DNA of 64,000 bases from Megascapheus bottae. Its lineage: Eukaryota; Chordata; Mammalia; Rodentia; Geomyidae. A program made the position numbers and the translations under genes. Location: contig JANJXV010000013.1 in assembly GCA_024803745.1 (NCBI GenBank), positions 30,980,001 through 31,044,000 of the forward strand. Reading direction: 5' to 3'. The notes beneath the pieces are model-generated. The model was not told the DNA's origin, made no database searches, and worked only from the letters and a program-made list of their open reading frames with translations. Shown here in pieces: positions 1-12,820 of the stretch. Position 1 is the first letter of the stretch. Each line of letters opens with the position of its first letter.

Positions 1-350
1 ATTTTTAGAAATCATACTCAGCATCCCTGAGCTGTATTTTGGGGTTCCCCCAACCCAACTATCTGGTAAAAGTACCGAAACCACTAATAACATAGGTTGC
101 TTCTTTCTGGCTCTAAGAATTCTGTTACTTTATTTCCAAGAATAATGTACAAAATAATTTTCAGAGCTACTTTCTTAATTTTCCAAACAAGACTGGAAAA
201 GTTGGATGACAAATAAAGAATAAAAAAAGACAAAACCCACAACCATCCCTCAAATAGGATAATCTCTAACATAATTAAGTTGTGCTAAGCAAAAGTCCCA
301 GATAAAACATATAACCCTGAATAAGAAATTTATGGCTAGTTGTAGGGAAG

Positions 351-354
<4 letters not shown>

Positions 355-404
<50 letters not shown>
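355..404 (+). repeat. (AC)25 microsatellite
   Basis: 50 bp of perfect AC. The cysteine/valine-rich frame across it is an artefact. Confidence 0.98.
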
Positions 405-406
<2 letters not shown>

Positions 407-1574
407 CTGGTATAACTTTCAAAGATAACCATCCAATCAGATAGGAAGATGCCAAACTCTAATCTGTTTTATATGACAGGCAAAACTACTCCTCCTCACC
501 AAAATTATCATTTGGTTTCACACACTAAATAATAATGGTAATAAGAAGCAAAATTAAGTATAAAATATTTATGTATTTGTTCCTTAGCTTATAAAAGAAA
601 TTTCAATGACAAAAAATGCATATATATATATATCCATTATTTTCCTACTTTTTTCTTTTCCACAGGGGGAACAAAAAATATCACAATAACTAGCCAACTT
701 ACAAAATTATCATGATCTTCTCACTAGACTAAACCCTAAATTAAAAACAACTCACAACTAGTTATGTGCAGGCCTATGAGTTTTCAGAAGCAAGTTGCTT
801 TTAAACATTGATGACCCTTAATTTTTTTTCTTTTTGTATTTTCATCACATCTGCTCCACTAAAGTTCAAATAATCCAAGAAAACTTATAATAGAAAATGA
901 TTTCCCTATTTCTTCACATTTTTGTTTGGAATACCATTCATATTTGTCATAAAATTCAAAGAAAGATTCTGAAGGCTAGAAATGAGCTGTCAAGTTCCAG
1001 CACAGATATCCAAATAATTCAACATCAGCAACACCCTTAGTCTTTCCCATTCTACCCCACACTTGCCTGCAGCAGCCTCTGATCATCATCATCCTGACTT
1101 CTCCAGCTCTTGTCATGTTACTGTCTTTATTTTTTGGCCTGGTTGGGGGAGGGGGAAAGGCAATTCTTAGGTATCCTAGTGACAGCAAATGTGTGTTTCC
1201 CTCTCAAGCTGAAATGCCTTAGTTACAAGAAAATTAAAAGAGAGATGGAAAAATATCTCTGAGCAGTCTGGAATAGGCTAGAGTGTGATTTGTGTTTGTT
1301 GGTACAGATGTCTATGTACCTGAGTGATCAGATCTTTGCAGCACCACCTTCATCGTGGTGGGAAATACAAACCTCGATGGTGGTTCGCTTAAGTACTGAT
1401 GTTTCATATTTCATGATTCATAGAAATCCCTTCAACTCAAAAAGGTCAAACCTAGTAATTACTATAGAAATGCAAACCAATTGGATATAAACTATATGTC
1501 AATGAACAGGGAACCTTGATGATTAAAAAAAAAAAGTGAATTGCGTAAAGAAAGAAATCAGTGAACATAAACTT

Positions 1575-2010
1575 TTAATTCTATGGTTATTGCTTTATTA
1601 TTAACTTACTATTTAATTATTAATTTAGTTGTTTTAGTATTAATTCTATAGTTACTTCTATAGTTACTATAGTAATAGTGTTAATTATTACTAATATTAT
1701 CAATTCTACTATTATTTATAATACTATCATAATACTATATATTATATAAATAATATAATATTATATAAACAGCACCATTATAAGTAATAGTGGAATTATA
1801 ACTAATAGCTATAATTACACATATTAATATATAATTTTATTTGTTATGTGATATAATACAACGCAACAGTATAATTATTACTCATAATTATAATTAATAC
1901 TATTAGTAATTCTAGTATTAATTCTAGTATTATTAATTTATTATTGTTGGAAATACTATCATGACATTTAATACTGTTAACACTGCTATTCTTTAATTTC
2001 ATCATTGTCC
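1575..2010. repeat. AT-rich, TTA/TAA-rich low-complexity block
   Basis: Extremely AT-rich. Degenerate TTA, TAA and TATA units with many short self-complementary runs (for example near 1735-1770). Confidence 0.8.
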
Positions 2011-2249
2011 AACACTAAAAAGTAAACAAGAAATATTAATTAACAAAAATGTACATATTTGTGAAAATCAGTATGATGCCTTGATATAAGTATGAATTGT
2101 GGATTTGTTGTCACAATCAATTATTGAATGTGCCTACCACATGACATAGTTATCATTTTGTGTACGTGTAGTAGTATCACTTAAGATCTATTTTCTAATA
2201 ACATGTCTAATATCTAATAAAGTATTAACCATATTTATCATACTATATT

Positions 2250-2549
2250 AGATCTCCAGATTTTACTCATCCCGCATAACTTAAATATTACATCCTAAGA
2301 CCAATATCTCCACATTTTCCTGCTTCCTACACCTTAGCACTCACCAATCTATTCTCTTTTCCAATTAGGTCTACTTTTTTGGACTTCTATGTATAAATGA
2401 GCTTGTCTGTTTGTGTCCCATTTCACTTAGCTCAACACTTTTCAGATTTACCTATGTTGTCACAATGACAGGCTTACCTTCTTTTATATGTCTGAATAGT
2501 ATTCCATTATGTATGGGCATGTGTGTAGTATTTGTGTTTGTATGGGGTT
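2250..2549 (-). mobile_element. Old L1 ORF2/3' UTR fragment, split by a SINE
   Basis: Antisense: TTGTCACAATGACAGGCTTA, CTGAATAGTATTCCATTATG. It resumes after the SINE at about 2829-2880 (TTCCATTCATCTGTGGACAC). Confidence 0.65.
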
Positions 2550-2559
2550 ATCTCACATT

Positions 2560-2818
2560 CTATTTCTTGTTTCTTGTTGGGGGTAATAGTTGTTAGTCTT
2601 GGAGCTTGAACTCAGGGCCTGGGTGCTGTCTCTAAGCTTTTTCACTCAAGGCTAGTGCCCTACCACTTTGAGCCACAACATCACTTTTGGTTTTCTGGTA
2701 TTTAAGTGGAAATAAGTGTCTCATGGACTTTCCTGCCCTGGCTGGCTTCAATCCCTGATCCTCAGACCTCAGCTTCCTGACTAGATATCATTACAGGTGT
2801 GAGCCACCAGCACCCAGC
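2560..2818 (-). mobile_element. B1-headed SINE with target-site duplication
   Basis: Antisense, full module, linker and head. Exact target copies atctcacatt at 2550-2559 and 2819-2828 inside an older L1. Confidence 0.93.
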
Positions 2819-3553
2819 ATCTCACATTTTCCATTCATCTGTGGACACTTACATTGATTCTATGTCTTGCTTGTTGTGAATGAAATGGAAAGAACTAAAA
2901 AAAAAAAGTATATAAAGTGAAGTAAGCCAAACCTAAAGAAAAATAGTTTGCATGGTTTCCCTCATTTGTAAGGACTAGAAGTTCGTGATATTCTTAACGA
3001 GGGATCTCAATAACCCATTTGCTTAATGCACAGGATCATATACAATGAAATATATCAACATAAATTTCAAGGTATGGAAACAAGAAGTTTATATTATGTG
3101 CTGTACATAGCTTTTTATTTTGTTTTATTAAAGAATTTATTAACATGGATTTTTACATCATATTTCAAATGATGTGTTTAACAAATGAGTATTCAAGAAA
3201 ACAATCATTATATACAATAACTGACGCTTAGATTTTAGAACATAATTGAAATTAGACTGAGGGCTTGTATGTCATAGATGCATATTTAATCTATGTAATA
3301 TAATATTATGTCTATAAAGTCATAAATGTTTATGTCTATATAGTTGTGTTTATATTTCCATGGCATTGGGTATGCAAATATTGAGTCCTTGCTCTTGTAC
3401 TGTTTGGATCTAATAGCCACACATTAATGATACCATGTGCCTTTTGTTCCTTTGGTCTTGACTTGTCTCACTCAACATAATTCGCTCTAGATTCATTCAC
3501 TTCCCTGTGAATGCCATTATTTTACCTTGTCCATTGGCTATGTAGAATTCCAT

Positions 3554-3594
<41 letters not shown>
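3554..3594 (+). repeat. (GT)n/(AT)n microsatellite inside L1
   Basis: Six GT units then about 14 AT units, grown within the L1 sequence. Confidence 0.95.
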
Positions 3595-3597
<3 letters not shown>

Positions 3598-4199
3598 ATT
3601 TTCTGTATCCATTCATCTGCAGTAGGGCATCTGGATTGTTTCCACCACTTGGCTATTGTGAATAGTGCAGAGATGAACATAGCTCAGCAGGTGTCCTTAT
3701 CATATCCGAGGTTATGATGTTCAGGATAGATGCCCAGGAGTGGTATGGCAGAATCGTAGGGAAGTTCAATTTTCAGTTCTTTAAGAAACCTCCACACTGC
3801 TTTCTAGAGTGGCTGAACTTGCTTACAATCACACCAGCCAGAATCACAACCCCGCCAGAATCTGTTATTGTCTGAGTTCAAAATCTTGGCCAATCTAATC
3901 AGGGTAAGGTGGTATCTTAGGGTTGTTTTATGTGCATTTCCTTTCTGACCACGGATGATGAGCATTTTCTCATATGCTTTTCTGCCATTTTAACTTCTTC
4001 TTTTGATAAGTGTCTCTTTAAGTTCCCTTGCCCATTTAGTAAATGGCTTGTTGGGTTTGGGGAGGGATTAGTTTCTTGAGTTTCCTGTAGATATTGTATA
4101 TTAAGCATTTGTCTGATGTATTATTAGTAAATATCTTTTCCCAGTTGGTTAGCTGTCTCTCTTTTAATGGCTATGTTTTTATCTGTGCAGAAACTTTTT

Positions 4200-4354
4200 T
4201 TGCCAGTTCTGGGCTTAAGCTCAGAGCCTGAGCACTGTCCTTGGATTTTTCTCAAGGCTACAACTCTACCACTTGAGCCTCAACAGCACTTCTGGCTTTT
4301 TCCAAGTATGTGGTACCAAGGAATTGAATCCAGGTCTTCATGCATGCTAGGCAA
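4200..4354 (-). mobile_element. ID-headed SINE nested in L1, head truncated
   Basis: Antisense; ends at CATGCATGCTAGGCAA, so the first ~35 nt of the ID head are missing. Exact target copies tgtgcagaaacttttt at 4184-4199 and 4355-4370. Confidence 0.93.
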
Positions 4355-5477
4355 TGTGCAGAAACTTTTTATTTTTAGGTAGTCCCATTTATCGAGTCTC
4401 TCTCCAATCTGTTGTGACCCCAGAATTTTGTTCAGGAATCTTTTGCTGGTGCCTATGAGTTCCAATGTCTCTCCTACTCTATCATGTAGCAGTTTCACAG
4501 TTTCAGATCTGACATTGAGGTCTTTGATCTACTTTGAGTTAATGCTTGTGCATGGCGAAAGGCTAGGGTCAATTTTTAGTTTTCTGCATGTGGCTGCCCA
4601 GTTTTGCCAGCACCAATAATTGAATAGGCTGTGTTTGTTCCACTGTATATCTTTGGCTCCTTTGTCAAATACAAGTTGACTATAGGTATGCGGTTCTATT
4701 TCTGGATCGTTAATTCTGTTCTATTGATCTTTCTGGTCTATTTTTGTGCCAATACCATGCTGTTTTTGTTAATATGGCTCTGTAGTAGAGTTTGAAATCT
4801 GGTATTGTGATACCACCTGCATTGCTCTTTTTGCCTAGAATTGTTTTGATATTCTAGGTCTTCACTTATTCCATATGAACCTTTGGATTGTGTCTTCTAT
4901 TTCAGTAAAGAATGTCTTTGGGATTTTGAAGGGGATTACATTGAATTTCTATATCAATTTTGGCAGTATGGCCATTTTCACTATACTGGTTCTCCCTACC
5001 CATGAGCATGGGATGTCTTTCCATTTCCTGGTGTCCTCTTTAATTTCTTTTGTTAGCCTTTTATAATTTTCATTAAGTGATTGCTTTACATCTTTGGTTA
5101 AGTTAATTCCTAAGTATTTTATTCTTTGGGAGGGGGGCTATTGCAAATGGGATCATTTTCTTGATTTGGCCTTCTGTTTGCATATTATTGGTGTACAAGA
5201 AGGCTTTTGTAGGTTTATTTTGTATCCTGCCACTTTGCTAAAGTGGGTTATTAATTTGAGGAGTTTTGGAGTGGAGCTTATTGGGTCACTCAGGTAGAGG
5301 ATCATATCAACTGCGAATAGGGATAGTTTAATTTCTTCTTTCCCTATGTGGATCCCTTTGATGTCCTTCTCTTGCCTTATTGCTCTGGCTAAGGTTTCCA
5401 GCTCTATATTGAACAGAAGTGAGGAGAGTAAGCATCCCTATCTTGTTCCTGATTTAAAGGTAAATGGTTCCAGTCTT

Positions 5478-5702
5478 TTTTTTCATATATTTTTATTGTA
5501 ATTAATAGAAGGGGTACATGATATTTGCCAGATAGATGGTGCATTAATTCCCATACATTGATACCCTTTCACATGTCTTAGACCCCATTTCCCTCCCCCC
5601 ACCCCCACCCTTCATCTTGTTTTCCCCCCTTCCCTATCCAATTTCAAATAACGAAATACAAATATATCCGATATATCAGGTAACAAAGTGAGATACTGTA
5701 AC
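5478..5702 (-). mobile_element. Younger L1 3' end nested in older L1
   Basis: Antisense poly-T, TTTTTATTGTAATTAATAGA, C-rich tract and ATATATCAGGTAACAAAGTG, nearly identical to the copy at 8166-8465. It interrupts the older ORF2. Confidence 0.9.
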
Positions 5703-6349
5703 AATTAGTATAATACTCCTGTAGGTTTGTCATATATGGCTTTAATTATTTTAAGGAATGTATCTCTTATTCCTATTTTTTCTAGTGCTTTCAACATGAA
5801 TGGATATTGTATTTTGTCAAATGCCTTCTCCTTATCAAGAGAAATTATCACATGATTTTTATCCTTATCTCTGTTGATGTGATGTATTACATTGATTGAT
5901 TTGTGAATGTTAAACCAGCCTTGCATCTGTGGGATGAAGCCTACTAGATTGTAGTGTATAATATTTTAATTTGTTTCTGGATTCTGTTGGCTAGTATTGT
6001 ACATAGCTTTTTATTTTTTGCATTTTTCTTTTCTTTTTTTCTTTCACCACTACTACTTTATATGCTACTAACTTTATAGTGTGTTTTGAGACTGATCAGT
6101 TAGTGGGAAGCTTTTGCTTTTCTTTCTATGGTTGCTCTGGCTCTTTAAGGATTATTATGACTCCATTAAAAATTTATGGCCGTTTTCCTCTATTTCTCCG
6201 AATCATCTCATTAGAATTTTGGTATAAATTTGTGAATCACATTGTTGTAAGGGATATTTTAACTTCTTTATTTCTCCTAATCCAAAAATTTAGCATATCA
6301 TTCTATTAACATGTATCTTCAATCAGATCATTTTATAAAATACAGAGCT

Positions 6350-6660
6350 TACAGTTTATAGAATATAGATCTTTTATCTCTTTGGCTACATTCAATTTTA
6401 AATTCCTATGATGGTGTTGTAAATGTGATTATATTCTTAGTACCATTTTACAGCACTGAAGATTATAATATAGAAATGATGTGGATGACTATGTGTTGAT
6501 TTGTGTCTTATGAACTTGCTAAATTTTTACATTTCTAAAGTTTGGGTTTGAGAGTCTTATAGAGCTTTCTGCCATAAACTAGAAGAGATAAATTGACTTT
6601 TTTCTTTGAAATTTGAATGTCATATTTCTTTTTCTTTCCCAATTGCTCTGTGCATCAAGC
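6350..6660 (-). mobile_element. Ancient L1 ORF2 remnant
   Basis: TTCCCAATTGCTCTGTGCAT, ATGAACTTGCTAAATTTTTA and GTCTTATAGAGCTTTCTGCC resemble antisense ORF2 sequence upstream of the end; diverged. Sequence from 6040 may belong to it. Confidence 0.5.
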
Positions 6661-7260
6661 AGAAAAATCTGAGAACAAACAAAACAAATTCCTTGCAAAA
6701 GCTAGACATTTTTATATTTTTTGAGAAAATAAGTAAAAAAAAAGTAAAGGCTAGAACCAAGTGACAAATTGCATCAGTATTTCTTCATCAGAACAAGCTT
6801 ACTACTTTAGTATCATAGAAGCATTTTTGTTTCAAAAGTCATAAATAATTGGCATCAGTTAAAAATTTCAGAGGAATGACCATTACCCTTTCATTTGGTG
6901 GAGCCTTTTTTCCTCCCTTAAACATTCCAGAACTTTTATGCAAGCACATTTATAAAAAGTATATATGTCATTGGTTCTGGCCTTATCTAAAATTTCTGGG
7001 AGGAAAAACAAGGAATTCTTTTCATCTGGACCCTGATAAAGCATTTTTTATCTTATTTGCTTTCAGCTTCAATGTTTCTGTTTACAGCATGAGAAATTCT
7101 CTCTCCTGAGCAAAGGTCCCAGCGTTGATAATTCAAATCACAGCCACAACTTGTGAGTCAAAAACAGAGGCCAGAGTCCACTTCACCAGTTCACTCTTAG
7201 AGGTCAGTTTCAGATTCCATCTCCGTGTCTACTGCTTTTAGCACTAATTTGTCATTCTAG

Positions 7261-7295
7261 GTAGCTGACAAGATTTATTCCCAGAGACCAGAAAC
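7261..7295 (+). other. BBOX1: BBOX1 5' UTR part of first coding exon (boundary uncertain)
   Basis: An AG at 7259-7260 after a modest pyrimidine tract is one possible acceptor. Others lie at about 7068, 7242 and 7284, so the exon's 5' edge is not fixed. An in-frame TGA at 7266-7268, just upstream of the ATG, supports 7296 as the start. The start has A at -3. Confidence 0.4.
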
Positions 7296-7514
7296 ATGCA
7301 CTGCTTCATCCAAAAGGCAGAAGCACTGGATGGGGCTCATTTGATGCAGATCTTCTGGCAGGATGGGACAGAGTCCCTCTACCCGGCTGTGTGGCTGAGA
7401 GACAACTGCCAGTGCTCTGATTGCTATCTGGATTCTGCCAAGGCCCGGAAATTGCTTCTGGAAGCTCTTGATGTGAACATTAGTATTAAAGGGTTGGTGT
7501 TTGACAGAAAAAAG
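7296..7514 (+). CDS. BBOX1: BBOX1 coding exon 1 (residues 1-73)
   Basis: Encodes the start of the N-terminal GBBH-N (DUF971-type) zinc domain. The motif [18 protein letters not shown] places Cys38, Cys40 and Cys43, three of the four zinc ligands. The exon ends after Lys73 (AAAAAG|GTAATT, phase 0). The open frame runs on into the intron to 7577, but family alignment breaks exactly at the donor. The N-terminus ([13 protein letters not shown]) differs slightly from the human protein as I recall it. Confidence 0.95.
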
Positions 7515-9552
7515 GTAATTACCTTTATGCTCTCTTCCATCTCTTTCCTACTAGCTAAAAGGACTCATCTTCAATAATTTTGAATAACCTGTTTTTCCAT
7601 ATGGTGGGATATATATAGCCATTTGCTTGTCTGTGTTTATAAAGTGGTTTGAACAAATTAAGTGTGCTCAGCAAATGGATACATCTGCTCGGCTCATTAC
7701 CACTACAAGGTTGCTCACTATTCTTTTAGTGAGTGACAGCTTGCTTCTGGCACTCAGTGTGTACACCTATAAAATTGGTGAAGATACTGACAAGGCTACT
7801 CATACAGAGTTATTCAGGATTCAATGAGATGAAAATGTGTATCAGTGTTTGGCATACAGCGAGCACTCCACAAATAGTATTAATGAATACTTCAATCAAA
7901 CATATCCATAGATAGATATACATGGCTTGCCCCAAAATTATTGCTCTCAAAAGCCAACCCAATGTAGCCACTATTTCTTCTTTTCTCTCTGCTAGATTTC
8001 CTATAGTTCTTCTCAGAAGAGCAAAGCTAACCAAGAAAACTCTTGTCATCCTCCTAACCTAAGAACTCCACTCCCGGTTCTCTCTGTTAATGTTAGCTCT
8101 TTGTCAAAATGTTTAGAATACAGATTTATATACATTTATATTCATTTCTTACGTGTATATTTTTGTTTTTGTTTTTTAATATATTTTTATTGTAATTAAT
8201 AGAAGGGTTACATGATATTTGCCAGACAGAAGGTGCATTAATTCACATACATTGATACCCTTCCACCTTTCTTGGTCCCCATTTTCCTCCCCCCCCACCC
8301 CCACCCCTCATCTTATTTTCCCCCCTTCCCTATCCAATTTCAAATAACCAAATACAAATATATCCGATATATCAGGTAACAAAGTGAGATACTGTAACAA
8401 TATGAGATAACCAAGGGACATGAAAAGAAATGAGAGATAACATAGTACCTTAAGGACAACAATCATTCTTACATGTATATTTTTGATCTGCACCTGTGAC
8501 TTGGTTACAGCTGGAAGAATAACAAGGTCAATTTGCAGTCCTGGATTAACTTCAGTAATAATTAGAAATAAAAAGCTCTGGGACAGTGCCCAGAGTTCAA
8601 GCCCCACGACCAACAAAAGCAATAATAACAGTAATAATAATAATAATAATACTTAGAAACAGAACAATAGTAGATAACCAAAAATAGCAGTGTCGAGTAC
8701 AAGTAGGTGACATTTCCTCTCTGTTTTGTAAGGTTTACATCACTTGGCCCAATGAGCATCATAGTGAGTTCGAAGCTGATTGGTTGAAGAAAAGATGCTT
8801 TTCCCATCAGGCTAGAGCAAAACTCCAAGAAGAATTGTTTTTGCCAGGTAACCCTACTGTGATCTTCAATGTCTTTTAAAATTCTGATAACCAGAATCTT
8901 TTAAAAACTATATTTATTATTGGTTTAATTGCATAAACTTTAAGGTATGGTGTAAACAATATTTTTAATTTAATTTTATTGTCAGAATGGTATACAGAGA
9001 GGTTATAGCTACATTTGTTTTTCTCCCATTTCCCCTTTACCCCACTCCCCCCTTTCCCCAAATTGTAAAGTTCATGCACGTTTGAACTGTGTAACAAATA
9101 CAGATATTAGCATGTCTGTCTCTTTCTTATTTTGTAAGGGTTTTGCATTTTAAGAATTGAGCTTAGCAACTAAGTCAGACTTTCATGTTTCCGCTAAAAG
9201 AATGAAGTATCTCCAACACAGATCATTTGGGTAAACAATGAAAAAGCCAGAGCAGTTCTAGAGGTTCTAAAGTAGGTGTAAAGCGAGTGCAGCCTTTGGG
9301 GACAGCACTCGGGCTCTGAGTTCAAGCCTGAGGACTGGCAACAATATTTTTAAAATAAAAATGCAAGTACAATAAACTTACATCTCTGTGCTGTAGGTTA
9401 TGTCTTGTACTCCATACACATTCGCAAACACATCCCTACAACAAAGCAGAATAAACCAGGGGCAGATTTTCACTTCTTAACAAGATGTCTAAGGCCAGAA
9501 CTGCACAAAGAATAATCTCTTTCATGTGTACATGAAAAGGTAAACACAATAT

Positions 9553-9591
<39 letters not shown>

Positions 9592-10144
9592 ACATGTGCT
9601 CACACTGGCACAAGAGCATTTTCTTGTGGAGTTTATATGTCTTCAAGCCATCTGCAGCCAATAATAATGTTTAAGGAAACACTATAAACGATATGGATGT
9701 GAGGTGGGGAAGGATGACAGGGAAAAGACGGTTTAAATTTGGGCCAAGAGAAAAATAATACTTTATACAATAAAGTATTAAAATAATACAAATAAAATAA
9801 TAAAAGACACTTAAATACAATTTTAGGATACAAAACAATAGAGCCCAAGTTGTATCAATGTGAGGAGAGTTTACAGTTTATACTTTCTTTTTTTAATATG
9901 TTTTATTGTAATTAATAAAAGGGTTACATGATATTTGCCAGATAGAAGGCTCATTAATTCACATACATTGATACCCTTTCACATGTCTTGGTCCCCATTA
10001 CCCTCCCCCCCAGTTTATACTTTCTCTGCCTCTCTCTGCCACTATCTGTCTCTCTCTGCCTTTATCTCTATCTCTATTTTTCTATGTCTCTCTCTCTGTC
10101 TCTCTGTCTCTCTGTCTCTCTCTCTGTCTCTCTCTCTCTCTCTG

Positions 10145-10212
<68 letters not shown>

Positions 10213-12772
10213 TCTCTGTGTGTATGTGTGTGTGTGTGTGTGTGTGTATCTGTATGTGTGATCTGGTGGTGAATTGTAGCAGGATAGTCTGTGGGTTAGA
10301 GGAAAACTTTAACAAAAACAATGTTTTATATTATTTTTTGTAATAAGTACAGAAGGATTACAGTTACATAAAGCAGGTAAAGATTACATTTCTTTTTGAA
10401 CAGTAACAGTGTCACCTCTTTTTTCACAGTTTTTCCTTGAAATGCAATGATTTTTAAGTATTTACTAGCACCTTGGCTTCTGCAAACACACTAGCAAGCA
10501 AGTTTCCCTAAACTTTTTTTTGGGAGGGAGTGGGGGAGGAGTCATGGGGCTTGTCTTTTAGGCCTGTGTGCTATCCCTGAGCTCTTCAGCTCAAGGATAC
10601 TGCCCTACCCTTGAAGCCACAGTGCCACTTCTGGTTTTCTAGTGGTTAATTGGAGAAAAGAATCTCCTAGACTTTAGTGCCCTAGCTGGCTTTGAACCGG
10701 GATCTTCAGATCTCAGTCTCCTAAGTAGCTAGGATTACAGGCATGAACCACTGCAGCTGGCACATATTTTTTAACTGTTGTCACCCAGAATCATTGAATC
10801 ATATCAACAAGTGATCATTTTAGTGAATTTTGTAGCACCTCTGCTGGGATGTTAGATATTTCAAATATTTCAACTCACTCCTTCCCAGTCTGGAATTTTC
10901 AAATATGTATGAGAACTCAGCAGTTTACTGGGCAAGAGCTCTTGCTTATTCACCAACTTGATTCAGATAATTTCACCTTTTCCTTTTGTCTTTAAGCATA
11001 GACAAATTGCATAAAACACTAATTTCCTCTATTTACTACTTCTCACTGTTCTGTCATGGTTTTATTCTAGGATTTTATGTGGAAACCATCATTTTCCCCT
11101 GCTAGCTAATGGAATATCTATGAATATTTAGAGAAAAACCTGTTTCCTCTACTTTCCTCCAAAGAATGTATTGCTAGATTCTCTAAGTAGTCTCTCATTA
11201 CATAACTTCATAACAATTGTCTGGGTCAAAGTGTACTCTTTTGACTATATCTTTTTTTAATGCATTTTAGATCTATTTTGGCACTCCAAGTATTTTTTTT
11301 TCCTTAACTATGTCTGGATTTTACGATCTAGTTACTTTTACTTTTATTTCCTTCAAATCTCTTTTAGATGATTTTAGGATGTAAAAGCTAACATTTTATT
11401 ATTACCACTTAAGACTTGAAGCAGTACAAAAGGACATAGCCACATCCGTCCATTAATATCACAAGACAAATAAAGTTTTAGAGCTTGTTTTGCTCAGTAT
11501 TATCAGTCAGTAGCAAAATGGAAATGATAGTAAACTCAGTTAAGTAGTGGAAAAAAATCACAATGATAGGCCATAAAAATGAATTATAGGAGAGCTGGCT
11601 GCTATGTAGACAGCAGAAATATTTCAATGGTTAAAAACAAGATTAGAGTCTTAAAATATATTTTCAAGCTGTGTAGTTGGTGAATAAGAAAAGACTTTAA
11701 TGGGGCCATTTTTAGAATATTGATTCTTTGAATTTTTGCCTGTGTAATCGGATAGATATTTCACTATTGGGTTATTTTCAAACAATAATATACCCCCAAA
11801 GCATGAAAATAAGGTGGGGTACATTTGGGACAGGATTTTAAATTTTAATTCTGATAACAAGGCTCCTTTCCTAATCTTCCCTTAATAAGAAGGATCCAGG
11901 ACTTTTAAAATTAGGGATTGAGGTAAAGCCCACTTCTTGTGGCCTGGGTTTTGAGAGCAAAGAGGAAAAGACAAATGACATTAGCCATGGCACAATCATG
12001 AGACAGACACTAGACAGAGTAATTCACAGCTTTTCTTGGCCTAAGAATGGTTCAGTAATACAAAACTTAAAAAGGAGGAAGGAGGTAATGAGGGTAGAAT
12101 TCATGTTGACAGAATATACTTCCTCATAGAATAAGACGTTGGTGTCCTGTTGTTTTGTAGTAAACGTTTTAAAAAATGAATTATTGAAACCTAGAACATG
12201 AACATTTCCAAACATAGAAAATTGGGGACTTTAATACAACATAAGAAACATGAGGGGTTTTTTGTTTGTTTGTTTTTAATGAAATTATAGCTGGCGCAGT
12301 GGCTCACGCCTGTAATCCTAACTACTAAGGAGGTTGAGATCTGGGGATCAAGGTTCAAAGCCAGCCCGGTCACAAGAGGACCTAAGACTCTTATGTCCAG
12401 TTAACCTCTAGAAAATGGGAAGTGGGCTTGACTCAAGTGTAAGGTGGAAGCCTCCAGCTGAAGAGCTCAAGTACAATACCCAGGCCCAGGGGGAGGGCAG
12501 TATCCTTGAGCTGAAGAGCTCAGGGACAGTGCCCAGGCTGAGTTCAAGCTCATGACCCACAAAAGAAAAAAAAAAGAAATTTTATGTTAGCTTCCCTATG
12601 AAATTTGGTATAATGTAATTGAGATGTAAAATTCCCATTATTTGACAGAACTAAAATTAGAAAATTACTGTGTAGATTGTAGGATGCTAATACAAAAGAG
12701 CATAATTAACTATTTAATAAATATATATACACTTAGCATATATCTAAATCTTTATTAGATTTACATTTGTGT

Positions 12773-12820
<48 letters not shown>

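Larger units (their letters stand above)
3122..5997 (-). mobile_element. 2.9-kb 5'-truncated L1 with RT remnant and two nested insertions
   Basis: Antisense L1 bounded by an exact 20-bp target-site duplication (tgtacatagctttttatttt) at 3102-3121 and 5998-6017. It reads from its 3' end up through ORF2. Near 5705-5926 a minus-strand frame gives [20 protein letters not shown] and [18 protein letters not shown], part of the L1 reverse transcriptase. ORF2 is broken, the element is dead, and it contains the SINE at 4200-4354 and a younger L1 at about 5478-5702. Confidence 0.93.
1..7260. other. 5' flank of BBOX1 coding region
   Basis: No coding exon is recognised. No CpG island or clear promoter is visible, so the BBOX1 transcription start may lie outside or be unrecognisable here. 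1-354, 405-1570 and 6660-7240 show nothing I can name. The rest is repeats listed separately. Confidence 0.75.
7515..8732 (+). other. BBOX1: BBOX1 intron 1 (phase 0)
   Basis: Runs from donor GTAATT to acceptor TTTTGTAAG. It holds a MIR-like relic (about 7813-7890), a young antisense L1 3' end with target-site duplication (8166-8465), a SINE 3'-end fragment (about 8569-8625) and an (AAT)n tract. No other coding sequence is seen. Confidence 0.9.

Noticed and set aside
9935..10321. Serine/leucine- and arginine/glutamate-rich open frames
   Set aside because: Translations of the TC/TG microsatellite on both strands.
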